In this document: positions 49,439-56,840 of the stretch, piece after piece
How positions within the stretch are numbered: position 1 is the stretch's first letter
Layout of the letters: every line of letters starts with the position of its first letter
Source of the DNA: an uncultured Collinsella sp.
GTDB taxonomy: Bacteria > Actinomycetota > Coriobacteriia > Coriobacteriales > Coriobacteriaceae
Assembly: GCA_934655755.1 (NCBI GenBank)
Contig: CAKUHA010000006.1
Location: 1-64,000 of the forward strand
Reading direction: 5' to 3'
DNA: 64,000 nucleotides
Made by a program: the position numbers and the translations under genes
The notes under the pieces: generated by a model
The model's input: only the letters and a program-made list of their open reading frames with translations
What the model was told of the DNA's origin: nothing
Databases searched by the model: none

Positions 49439-49510
49439 CTTCAAGCTCACGTGTCTATATCTGCGTCCGCGCCCCCGCGGACACTCGAAATGCAGCAGGA
49501 GGAACTTAAG

Positions 49511-49645
49511 ATGAAGCGTACGTATCAGCCTAATAAGCGTAAGCGTGCCAAGACCCATGGCTTCCGTGCCCGTATGGCCACTAAGGGTGGTCGTGCCGTG
49601 CTCGCCCGTCGTCGCGCCAAGGGCCGCAAGCGTCTCACTGTCTAG
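49511..49645 (+). CDS. rpmH: Ribosomal protein bL34
   Basis: A 44-aa basic large-subunit protein, [19 protein letters not shown], ending [13 protein letters not shown], the full conserved sequence type. GGAGGAA lies 8 bases before the ATG. It opens the rightward operon rpmH-rnpA-yidD-yidC-khpB that conventionally sits beside oriC. Confidence 0.98.
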   Translation: MKRTYQPNKRKRAKTHGFRARMATKGGRAVLARRRAKGRKRLTV

Positions 49646-49665
49646 CAGCGATACACACATCTCGC

Positions 49666-50004
49666 ATGAAGACTATTAAGTCTCGGCAAGATTTCGAGCA
49701 TGTGTTCAGTCAGGGGCGTCGTTTCAATCACCCTCTGATTCGAATGACCATATGTGAATCGGTTGGCGAAGGCGACTCCGGAAGGGTCGCCTTCGTTGGT
49801 GCTAAACGGCTCGGTTGTGCGGTCGTGCGCAACCGTTCTAAGCGTGTGATGCGCGAGGCCGCCCGCAGCTGCGGATTTCCCGTTGCGGGTTATGACATCA
49901 TCTTGTTCGCGACTCCTAAGACGAGGGTTTCCTCGCCGCAGGAGATGGACAAGGCGTTGCGTTCGCTTATGAAACGCGCCGGCGTTGCCGGGGAGGAGCG
50001 ATGA
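49666..50004 (+). CDS. rnpA: Ribonuclease P protein component
   Basis: Protein cofactor of RNase P, which matures tRNA 5' ends. The 112-aa protein starts MKTIKSRQDFEHVFSQGRR and contains the RNP motif GCAVVRNRSKRVMREAAR. It lies 20 bp after rpmH and overlaps yidD by 4 bp (ATGA). Confidence 0.97.
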   Translation: MKTIKSRQDFEHVFSQGRRFNHPLIRMTICESVGEGDSGRVAFVGAKRLGCAVVRNRSKRVMREAARSCGFPVAGYDIILFATPKTRVSSPQEMDKALRSLMKRAGVAGEER

Positions 50005-50225
50005 GCAATCACGTTTTGCGACGTGTTGCCATCGCTCCTATTCGCATATATCAACAGGTTATTTCGCCCTTGCTGCCTGACGCCTGCATTTATTACCCAA
50101 CGTGTTCCCAATATGCCGTCCAGGCGATTGAGAAATACGGTGTTTTAAGAGGCTGCTGGCTTGCCGTGAGGCGCATCGCGCGCTGCAATCCCCTGCACGT
50201 CGGCGGTTATGACCCCGTGCCCTAG
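50001..50225 (+). CDS. yidD: Membrane protein insertion efficiency factor YidD
   Basis: A 74-aa membrane-associated protein that aids insertion through YidC. It shows the family pattern: IRIYQQVISPLLPDACIYYPTCSQYA with the paired cysteines, and RCNPLHVGGYDPVP at the end. It overlaps rnpA by 4 bp and is followed by yidC after 30 bp. Confidence 0.96.
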   Translation: MSNHVLRRVAIAPIRIYQQVISPLLPDACIYYPTCSQYAVQAIEKYGVLRGCWLAVRRIARCNPLHVGGYDPVP

Positions 50226-50255
50226 CCGGGCACTCGCTATCGGAGGAAAACTTAC

Positions 50256-51026
50256 ATGTGGGATTGGATCGTTAACATCCTTTTCGAGCTGCTCAAGCTC
50301 ATCCAGACCTTTGCGGTCGACTGGGGCCTGTCCATCATCATCCTGGTGGTCATCATCCGTCTGCTGCTGACGCCGCTTATGCTCAAGTCGACCAAGTCGA
50401 CGGCCCGCATGCAGGTGCTGCAGCCTAAGATGCTCGAGATTCAGGAGCGCTATGCCGATGACCCCCAGCGTCAGGCCGAGGAGATGCAGAAGTTCTACAG
50501 CGAGAACAAGTTCAACCCCATGGCTGGTTGCTTGCCGCTGTTGATTCAGATGCCCATCCTGTGCGCTCTGTTCACGCTGCTGCGCAACCTTCCGAATTAT
50601 TTCAACGAGGGCACCTTCTCGTTCTACAACATCCTTCCCGACCTGACCACCACGCCGAGCGCCTCCTTTGCCAATGGCTTTATGGTTGCCATGCCGGCAC
50701 TGGTCTGCCTGATCCTGTTTGCCGTCCTGACCCTGATCCCGCAGCTCTATATGTCGCGCAATCAGACCGGTCAGCAGGCCCAGAGTATGCGCATGATGGC
50801 CGTCGTCATGACCGTCATGATGCTTTGGATGGGTTGGAGCCTCCCCGTCGGTGTTTTGCTGTATTACGATGTGTCCTCTGCCTGGCAGGTTATTCAGCAG
50901 ATCTTCGTGACACAGAAGGTTATCGACAAGGCCAAGGCCGAAGAGGAGGAGCGCATCAAGAACGCTCCGCTTCAGGTCGAGGTTACCCGCCGCGAGAAGA
51001 AGCCGCGCCCGCACAAGAAGAAGTAG
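50256..51026 (+). CDS. yidC: Membrane protein insertase YidC/Oxa1
   Basis: Inserts and folds membrane proteins. The 256-aa protein is the short Gram-positive form with five hydrophobic segments. The first core helix has IIRLLLTPL, whose arginine corresponds to the conserved charge in the substrate groove. The segment FNPMAGCLPLLIQMPILCALF and the late PVGVLLYYDVSSAWQVIQQ are diagnostic. No lipobox is seen at the N-terminus. The C-terminus is highly basic (REKKPRPHKKK), as for ribosome contact. TCGGAGGAAA precedes the ATG. Confidence 0.96.
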   Translation: MWDWIVNILFELLKLIQTFAVDWGLSIIILVVIIRLLLTPLMLKSTKSTARMQVLQPKMLEIQERYADDPQRQAEEMQKFYSENKFNPMAGCLPLLIQMPILCALFTLLRNLPNYFNEGTFSFYNILPDLTTTPSASFANGFMVAMPALVCLILFAVLTLIPQLYMSRNQTGQQAQSMRMMAVVMTVMMLWMGWSLPVGVLLYYDVSSAWQVIQQIFVTQKVIDKAKAEEEERIKNAPLQVEVTRREKKPRPHKKK

Positions 51027-51070
51027 CGGGATATCATTCTTATTTAGGTACCTAACTTTTGGAGTACGTT

Positions 51071-51640
51071 ATGTCTGAAGAGATCGTCGAGGATATGCTT
51101 GAGGAGGTTGCCCCGCAGGTTGCGGGCGATTATCCCGAGATTGCACAGCGCTACAAGGCCGGTGAAGAGCTGACCGATGAGGAGCTCGACACCATTGCCG
51201 ATGTTGCGATTTCCATTCTGCGTTCCATCCTTTCGCACTTCGATGCCGCCAACTCTCCTATCGATGAGTATGAGGGCGACGAAGGCGAACTGATTCTTGA
51301 TGTAACCGCTCCCGATCTTGCCGTCCTCATTGGTCGTCATGGTCGCACCCTTGATGCTCTCCAGGTTATGTTCTCTTTGCTGGTGAGCCGTAAGCTGGGC
51401 TTTAGGTATCCGGTCGTCGTTGACGTTGAGGGCTATAAGAGCCGCCGTCAGGACAAGGTGACGTCGATGGCTCAGTCTGCTGCCGAGCGTGCTGTTCGCA
51501 CTCACAAGAGTGTTTCGTTGCCGCCCATGAATGCCTATGAGCGCCGATTGGTTCATATTGCCCTTCGTGGCAATGATGCGGTCGATACTCATTCCGAGGG
51601 TTCTGACCCTGATCGCCATGTGGTGATTGTTGCTCGATAA
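51071..51640 (+). CDS. khpB: KhpB/Jag RNA-binding protein (KH and R3H domains)
   Basis: A 189-aa RNA-binding protein. After an acidic N-terminal region, the KH domain (about 75-135) has the GxxG-type loop GRHGRTLDALQ, and the R3H domain ends PMNAYERRLVHIALRG and RHVVIVAR. Homologs control RNA stability and cell elongation in streptococci. The Jag N-terminal domain seen in Firmicutes is largely replaced by an acidic helix. The ATG at 51071 has GGAG 7 bases upstream. Last gene before a strong terminator. Confidence 0.93.
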   Translation: MSEEIVEDMLEEVAPQVAGDYPEIAQRYKAGEELTDEELDTIADVAISILRSILSHFDAANSPIDEYEGDEGELILDVTAPDLAVLIGRHGRTLDALQVMFSLLVSRKLGFRYPVVVDVEGYKSRRQDKVTSMAQSAAERAVRTHKSVSLPPMNAYERRLVHIALRGNDAVDTHSEGSDPDRHVVIVAR

Positions 51641-51658
51641 TTCACTCGAGCTTATGCT

Positions 51659-51690
51659 AAGGGGACGTGGTTTCCACGTCCCCTTTTTTT
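51659..51690 (+). terminator. Terminator after khpB
   Basis: GGGGACGTGG (51661-51670) pairs perfectly with CCACGTCCCC (51674-51683), loop TTT, followed by seven T. It ends the rpmH operon. Confidence 0.92.
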
Positions 51691-51736
51691 GTCAAAAGTT
51701 CTCGATACACTGATTTTTGTCAGAAAGGAGCTTCTG

Positions 51737-52474
51737 TTGTTTGTGCTTACCGATCAGCAGGCTGAGCAAATGCTTGACCGTCTTGCTTTCTATTGCAGGG
51801 AATATTCTTTGAAGGTATCTGAAGAAGAGCTTAGGGCCTGCATTCAGCATTTAGATTTGGTTCTCGAAACAAATAAGACTACTAATCTCACTCGCATCCT
51901 TAATGTTGAAGACGCGGCTGTTCTTCATATTTTGGACTCACTTGTCTTGCTTCCTTATATTGGTAAAGCCCCCGATGGGGCTTTGCTCGATATGGGGACG
52001 GGCGCTGGCTTTCCTGGCATACCGTTAACCATCGTAACTCGTCGTAACGCAACCTATATCGATTCAGTTGGAAAGAAAGTTGACGCTGTTAATTCGTTTA
52101 TTAGAGATCTGGGGCTTAAGCATGCCCGTGCGGTACATGATCGACTTGAAGAGTACGCCCGTGGGCATAAGAAACAGTATTCAGTCGTCACCGCTCGTGC
52201 TCTTGCGCCTTTGCCGGTGTTGGTTGAATACGCTTCGCCCTATCTTAAAGATGGAGGTCTCTTTGTTATTACTAAGGGAAATCCATCTGATGAAGAGCTT
52301 GATGCTGGAATGAGTGCTGCTAGAATCTGTGGATTTACGACGCTTCTGACCGATGCTATCGATCTCCCTGATGGTCTGGGGCATCGAGAGTTTATCGTCT
52401 TAAAGAAGACTCATCCTGCATCCGTATCTCTTCCTCGTGCAAATGGCATGGCAAAGAAGAATCCGCTTGCCTAG
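51737..52474 (+). CDS. rsmG: 16S rRNA (guanine-527-N7) methyltransferase RsmG
   Basis: Methylates G527 of 16S rRNA with S-adenosylmethionine; loss often gives low-level streptomycin resistance. The SAM loop is LLDMGTGAGFPGIPL and the following TYIDSVGKKVDAVNSF and VVTARALAPLPVLVEY fit the family. A TTG start at 51737 is chosen because AAAGGAG lies 6 bases upstream; the resulting 245 aa matches usual length. From here to parB codon use is distinctly AT-richer than in the neighbouring operons. It lies next to parS and parAB, the normal order. Confidence 0.93.
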   Translation: MFVLTDQQAEQMLDRLAFYCREYSLKVSEEELRACIQHLDLVLETNKTTNLTRILNVEDAAVLHILDSLVLLPYIGKAPDGALLDMGTGAGFPGIPLTIVTRRNATYIDSVGKKVDAVNSFIRDLGLKHARAVHDRLEEYARGHKKQYSVVTARALAPLPVLVEYASPYLKDGGLFVITKGNPSDEELDAGMSAARICGFTTLLTDAIDLPDGLGHREFIVLKKTHPASVSLPRANGMAKKNPLA

Positions 52475-52475
52475 A

Positions 52476-52491
52476 TGTTTCACGTGAAACA
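52476..52491. other. parS: parS site 1
   Basis: Exact match to the consensus palindrome TGTTTCACGTGAAACA, two bases after the rsmG stop codon. It is the nucleation site for ParB. Confidence 0.97.
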
Positions 52492-52513
52492 TAATGGATG
52501 GTATCGACTGCAA

Positions 52514-52529
52514 TGTTTCACGTGAAACA
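52514..52529. other. parS: parS site 2
   Basis: Second exact TGTTTCACGTGAAACA, 38 bases after the first. Confidence 0.97.
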
Positions 52530-52551
52530 CTCTGTCGGTTTCAAATTGGAA

Positions 52552-52567
52552 TGTTTCACGTGAAACA
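52552..52567. other. parS: parS site 3
   Basis: Third exact TGTTTCACGTGAAACA, again 38 bases after the preceding one, so the three sites are evenly phased (about 3.6 helical turns). They lie immediately upstream of parA. Confidence 0.97.
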
Positions 52568-52606
52568 TCCTCCGTTTGACAGCTTTAACACACACCAGGA
52601 GGGACC

Positions 52607-53407
52607 GTGGGATTTCGCGACGTTAAACGCTCCAAGAGCGCAAAAGATACGCGTGTAATTGCAATCATCAATCAAAAGGGTGGTGTCGGTAAGTCGACTA
52701 CAGCAGTGAACCTTGCTGCGGCTCTAGGCGAGCAGGGTCGAAAGACGCTGATTGTTGATTTTGACCCGCAGGGTAACAGCACAAGTGGATTCGGAATCGA
52801 GAAAGAAGAACTAGATCACTGCATTTACGATGCATTGTTGAATGATGTGCCGGCCGAATCACTTGTTCAGGATACGAACTGCAAGAAGGTGTTCGTAATT
52901 CCGGCCACAATTCAGCTTGCAGGCGCAGAAATTGAGCTTGTAAGCGCGATTGCACGCGAAACTCGCTTGAAAGACCTGCTTGAGCCAATTCAGGACGAGT
53001 TTGATTTTATTTTTATCGATTGTCCGCCTTCCCTAGGACTATTAACTATCAATGCTCTTACGGCTGCAGACAGTGTCTTGATTCCTATTCAGTGCGAGTA
53101 TTACGCCTTGGAAGGAGTTACCAAACTGCTTGAGTCAATGAAGATGGTCAAATCACGTTTGAATAAGAGTCTTGATACCTATGGTGTATTGATGACGATG
53201 TATGACTCGCGCACTTCGCTTTCAAATCAGGTAGTCGAAGAGGTCCAATCGTACTTTGGCGATAAGGCGTTTAAGACCTTGATTCCGCGTACCGTCAAGA
53301 TCTCTGAAGCTCCTTCTTTTGGAGAGCCTGTAATTACCTATGCTCCGCAAAACAAGGGTGCAAAAGCATATATGAATCTTGCAAAAGAGGTGATCAAGCG
53401 TGCCTAG
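52607..53407 (+). CDS. parA: Chromosome partitioning ATPase ParA/Soj
   Basis: DNA-binding Walker ATPase that moves ParB-parS complexes and, in Bacillus, modulates DnaA. The deviant Walker A is KGGVGKST (24-31); DFDPQGN and FIFIDCPPSLG complete the ATP site. Length 266 aa, with an N-terminal extension of about 14 residues. The start is GTG with AGGAGGGA just upstream. It overlaps parB by 8 bp. The three parS sites lie in its upstream region, so ParB binding may also affect its expression. Confidence 0.96.
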   Translation: MGFRDVKRSKSAKDTRVIAIINQKGGVGKSTTAVNLAAALGEQGRKTLIVDFDPQGNSTSGFGIEKEELDHCIYDALLNDVPAESLVQDTNCKKVFVIPATIQLAGAEIELVSAIARETRLKDLLEPIQDEFDFIFIDCPPSLGLLTINALTAADSVLIPIQCEYYALEGVTKLLESMKMVKSRLNKSLDTYGVLMTMYDSRTSLSNQVVEEVQSYFGDKAFKTLIPRTVKISEAPSFGEPVITYAPQNKGAKAYMNLAKEVIKRA

Positions 53408-54296
53408 CCCGAAAAAACGCAGTGGATTGGGTCGCGGACTGAGTGCACTGGTTTCCGAAGCAGAATACGAAACCGGTGGGTCATCTTCTGCAACGACATC
53501 CGAAACTAAACTGCCTATCGAAGATATCGTTCCAAATCCGAATCAGCCCAGAATCCACTTTAATGAGACTGAACTTCGTGAACTAAGCGAGTCTATTCAA
53601 GAGCATGGTGTTTTACAGCCACTGTTGGTTCGTAAGCATGGGAACGGCTATGAAATCATTGCTGGCGAGCGCCGTTATCAGGCGTCAAAACTTGCTGGCC
53701 TTGAGGAGCTGCCCGTCATCATCAAAGAGGTTAACGATGAAGAGATGCTTGCGCTCGCACTGATTGAGAATCTTCAGCGTTCTGACCTTAACCCTGTTGA
53801 AGAGGCAAAGGGCTATCGTCAGCTTATCGATGCAAGCGGAATGACGCAGGAGGCCTTATCGAAGGCCGTCAGTAAATCTCGCTCAGCAATCACAAATTCA
53901 CTACGCCTTCTGGATCTCCCAGAGGTCGTTCAGCAGATGATATTTGAAGGTAAGCTTACTGCTGGCCATGCAAGGGCAATTCTGGCCGTTCCCTATGAAG
54001 ATGCTCGAATCAGGCTTGCTGAGAAGGTAGTTACAGAAGGTCTTTCGGTGCGTGCGACAGAAAATCTTGCTCCATTGTTTTCTGCCGGAGAGACGCCGAA
54101 AGCACCCAGACCCGCAACACCTCAGTCGTTTAAGAAGGCAGCTCGCGTTCTTCGTCAGGTATTCAATACCAACGTGCGAGTGAAGAGCTCCCGCGGTAAG
54201 AATAAGATTGAAATTGAGTTCAAAGACGAAGAGGAGCTCTCCCGTATCCTTGGCGAAATGATTCAATTTGGTCAGGAGGATCAAGATGAAGAATAA
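53400..54296 (+). CDS. parB: Chromosome partitioning protein ParB/Spo0J
   Basis: CTP-dependent clamp that loads at parS and spreads. The N-terminal domain has the CTP-site motif GERRYQAS and ENLQRSDLNPVEEA; the helix-turn-helix region has TQEALSKAVSKSRSAITNSLRLL. A roughly 30-residue Ser/Thr/Glu-rich N-terminal part carries the ParA-activating segment KKRSGLGRGLSAL. The GTG start is within the end of parA. Length 298 aa. No second ParB-like (Noc) gene is present in the window. Confidence 0.96.
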   Translation: MPSPKKRSGLGRGLSALVSEAEYETGGSSSATTSETKLPIEDIVPNPNQPRIHFNETELRELSESIQEHGVLQPLLVRKHGNGYEIIAGERRYQASKLAGLEELPVIIKEVNDEEMLALALIENLQRSDLNPVEEAKGYRQLIDASGMTQEALSKAVSKSRSAITNSLRLLDLPEVVQQMIFEGKLTAGHARAILAVPYEDARIRLAEKVVTEGLSVRATENLAPLFSAGETPKAPRPATPQSFKKAARVLRQVFNTNVRVKSSRGKNKIEIEFKDEEELSRILGEMIQFGQEDQDEE

Positions 54297-54540
54297 GCTT
54301 CTCGCTGCCATTGCTTTGGCAACTACTGTCGCCGCAGGTGCCTTTGCCGGATATAAGATCGCGACAGATGATGAGCTGCGTGGCCGCCTGCTTCGTGGTG
54401 CTCAGGATATCGTCGACACATCTAAAAAGAAAATGGATGTTATGACGGAAGATGTCGCCATGCGAACGGCTCAGGTAACTAAGAACCCTAAGATTAATCA
54501 AGAGTGGGTTAATCATCAATGGGAGAACGTAGGCTTTTAG
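54286..54540 (+). CDS. Small membrane-anchored protein coupled to parB
   Basis: An 84-aa protein with an N-terminal hydrophobic segment (about 5-24, KLLAAIALATTVAAGAFAGY) and a charged helical remainder with KKKMDVMTEDVAMRTAQV, similar in general plan to YtxH-type proteins though I cannot assign it. Its ATG lies within the last codons of parB (11-bp overlap) with AGGAGG upstream, so it is translationally coupled. It could link partitioning to the membrane, but this is only inference from position. Confidence 0.75.
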   Translation: MKNKLLAAIALATTVAAGAFAGYKIATDDELRGRLLRGAQDIVDTSKKKMDVMTEDVAMRTAQVTKNPKINQEWVNHQWENVGF

Positions 54541-54570
54541 GTACCTAACAATTACTAGCCTATTATTTAA

Positions 54571-54610
54571 GGGTCCTTGTCTGGTTAAGGAGACAAGGAC
54601 CCTATATTTT
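54571..54610 (+). terminator. Terminator of the parAB unit
   Basis: GGGTCCTTGTCT (54571-54582) pairs perfectly with AGACAAGGACCC (54591-54602), followed by TATATTTT. Confidence 0.88.
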
Positions 54611-54651
54611 GGCTTTGGATGTGCCAGAAATTTCCGTCCAAACGGATGAAT

Positions 54652-54699
54652 AGATAAAATGAAATGCCCCCGGTCGCATTATCTGCAACCGGGGGCATT
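54652..54699 (-). terminator. rlmN terminator
   Basis: AATGCCCCCGGT (54663-54674) pairs perfectly with ACCGGGGGCATT (54688-54699); on the minus strand the stem is followed by a T-rich stretch (TCATTTTATC). Confidence 0.82.
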
Positions 54700-54702
54700 C
54701 GA

Positions 54703-54718
54703 TGTTTCACATGAAACG
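54703..54718. other. parS: Degenerate parS-like site
   Basis: TGTTTCACATGAAACG matches the parS consensus at 14 of 16 positions, with a changed centre (CACATG for CACGTG) and last base. It lies between the parAB and rlmN terminators, 2.1 kb from the exact sites. ParB binding is uncertain. Confidence 0.5.
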
Positions 54719-54736
54719 TTTGGGAGTGTGGCTCCC

Positions 54737-55789
54737 CTATGCGTTCTTTTGAACTTTGAAGCGCTGCTTCAACTGACCGCAGGCGGCATCGATGTCGTTG
54801 CCACGGGAATTGCGGATCGTGGTCTCGATGCCGCGGGACTCAAGACGGCGCTGGAGATCTTCGACCTTGTGAATCGGCGACGGCTTGAGCGGACTGCCCT
54901 CGATATCGTTAAGCTGAATCAAGTTGACATGGCACAGCGTGCCCTCGCAGAAGTCGCAAAGCGCCTGCATCTCGGGGTTTGTGTCATTAACGCCGTCAAT
55001 CATGGCGTACTCATAGGTCGGGCGACGACCGGTTTTCTCGGTATAGAGCTGAAGGGCCTCGTGAAGGCGAAGCAGTGTATATTTTTTAACGCCAGGCATG
55101 ATCTTGTTGCGCGTCGATTGAATAGCCGAGTGCAGCGAAACGGCGAGGGTGAATTGCTCGGGGATGTCAGCGAACTTGCGAATGCCAGGAATAACGCCGC
55201 TGGTGGAGACCGTGAGGTGGCGTGCGCCGATGCCGATGCCGTCGGGGTCGTTGAGAATGCGCAGCGCCTTGAGGACTTCTTCGTAGTTGGCAAAGGGTTC
55301 GCCTTGGCCCATGAAGACGACGCTGGTGGCGCGCTCGCCAAAATCGCCTGAGACGTGCAGCACCTGGTCGACGATCTCCTGAGCGGTCAGCGAGCGCTTA
55401 AGGCCGTTGAGGCCGGTGGCGCAGAAAGCACAGCCCATGCCACAGCCCGCCTGGGTGGAGACGCAGACAGAGAGCTTGTTGCGACGGGGCATGCCGACGG
55501 TCTCGACGGAAATACCGTCATGGTACTCGAGCAGATACTTGCGAGAGCCATCCTTGGAAACCTGCTTGGTGAGCTCTGTCGGCGTATCGAAGGCAAAAGC
55601 CTCTTTAAGCTGCTCACGGAAAGCTTTGGGAAGGTTGGTCATATCATCAAACGAACAGACGTTCTTCTCAAAAACCCACTCGATAAGCTGCTTGGCACGG
55701 AAAGCGGGTTGGCCGAGCTCGGCGACGAGCTCACGGATATCATTTTGGCTCAAGTCGCGAATGTCCTGAGATTTAGTCCTGGGATTCAT
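54737..55789 (-). CDS. rlmN: Dual-specificity rRNA/tRNA adenine-C2 methyltransferase RlmN
   Basis: Radical-SAM enzyme that methylates A2503 of 23S rRNA and A37 of some tRNAs. The 4Fe-4S motif is C116-GMG-C120-AF-C123, and the C-terminal catalytic cysteine is C337 in DIDAACGQL. The segment SVVFMGQGEPFANYEEV is characteristic. Length 350 aa. It is transcribed leftward, convergent with the par operon and divergent from ddl. Confidence 0.96.
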   Translation of the reverse strand: MNPRTKSQDIRDLSQNDIRELVAELGQPAFRAKQLIEWVFEKNVCSFDDMTNLPKAFREQLKEAFAFDTPTELTKQVSKDGSRKYLLEYHDGISVETVGMPRRNKLSVCVSTQAGCGMGCAFCATGLNGLKRSLTAQEIVDQVLHVSGDFGERATSVVFMGQGEPFANYEEVLKALRILNDPDGIGIGARHLTVSTSGVIPGIRKFADIPEQFTLAVSLHSAIQSTRNKIMPGVKKYTLLRLHEALQLYTEKTGRRPTYEYAMIDGVNDTNPEMQALCDFCEGTLCHVNLIQLNDIEGSPLKPSPIHKVEDLQRRLESRGIETTIRNSRGNDIDAACGQLKQRFKVQKNA

Positions 55790-55874
55790 GGAAGCCTTTC
55801 GATTTTGGGGAAACGTAGACGGTATCGCTACAATATGGTATCAGCTGCAGAAATTATAGAGGAGGAGTCTGCCC

Positions 55875-56840
55875 ATGCCGGGTAAAAGCCTAGAGAACAT
55901 GCACGTAGCGGTCTTGGCGGGCGGTCATTCCGCCGAGCGCGAGATCTCGTTGAATTCGGGTAAGAACGTTGTGGCGGCGCTGAAGGAAGCCGGATACACG
56001 TCGGTGGAGTTGCTCGATACGGCTGCCGATAATTTTATGGTCACTATGGCGACTGGCGGATTTGATGTGGCGTTTATCGCTATGCACGGCGCCGGTGGCG
56101 AGGATGGTGCCATGCAAGGTGCCATGGAGACCCTGGGTATCCCCTATACGGCCTCGGGCGTCCTTGCCAGCGCTTGCGGTGCGGACAAAGAGGTGTCCAA
56201 GCTCCTGTACGCCAAGGCAGGTATCCCCATTGCCCCCGGTCTGGCACTCGAGACGGGTGACAAGGTCGATATCGATCACATCGTCGAGGTTTGTGGCGAG
56301 CGCTGCTTTGTAAAGCCCGCTGTCAATGGCTCGAGCTACGGCATTTCGCTGGTACATGAGCCCTCCGAGCTACCTGCCGCCATCAAGAAGGCGTTCGAGT
56401 ATGGTGACAAGATTCTCGTTGAGAAGTGCATCGAGGGAACCGAGATCACGGTGGGCGTTTACGGCGAGGACGACGTGCGCGCCCTGCCGATCGTCGAGAT
56501 TCGCAAGCCCGAGGACTGCGAGTTCTACGATCTGGATGTGAAGTATGTTGACCCTACGGACATCCATCGCATTCCGGCCCAGATTTCTCCCGAGAACTAC
56601 GCTCGCGCGCAGGAGCTTGCCTGCGCCGCCCATAAGGCGCTCGGCTGCCTGGGCGTTTCGCGCAGTGACTTTATCGTCAGCGAGGACGGCCCTGTCATCC
56701 TCGAGACCAATACGATTCCTGGCATGACTGATACGTCGCTGTATCCTGACGAGATTCGCCATACCGACGACATGACGTTCCCGCAGGTCTGCGACAGCCT
56801 GATTCGTATGGGTCTTCGTCGAGCGGGCGTTGCATGCTAA
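55875..56840 (+). CDS. ddl: D-alanine-D-alanine ligase
   Basis: Forms the D-Ala-D-Ala dipeptide of peptidoglycan with ATP. The 321-aa ATP-grasp protein begins MHVAVLAGGHSAEREISLNS after nine residues; it has FVKPAVNGSSYGISLV and ends with ILETNTIPGMTDTSL, the family's ligand loop. GAGGAG precedes the ATG. Its end overlaps the next gene by 7 bp. The active-site residue that separates D-Ala from D-Lac specificity was not determined. GC-rich codon use returns here after the AT-richer par segment. Confidence 0.95.
   Translation: MPGKSLENMHVAVLAGGHSAEREISLNSGKNVVAALKEAGYTSVELLDTAADNFMVTMATGGFDVAFIAMHGAGGEDGAMQGAMETLGIPYTASGVLASACGADKEVSKLLYAKAGIPIAPGLALETGDKVDIDHIVEVCGERCFVKPAVNGSSYGISLVHEPSELPAAIKKAFEYGDKILVEKCIEGTEITVGVYGEDDVRALPIVEIRKPEDCEFYDLDVKYVDPTDIHRIPAQISPENYARAQELACAAHKALGCLGVSRSDFIVSEDGPVILETNTIPGMTDTSLYPDEIRHTDDMTFPQVCDSLIRMGLRRAGVAC

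Noticed and set aside
45838..49510. Canonical TTATCCACA DnaA boxes
   Set aside because: None were seen in either origin spacer; only variant TCAACA-type nonamers occur.
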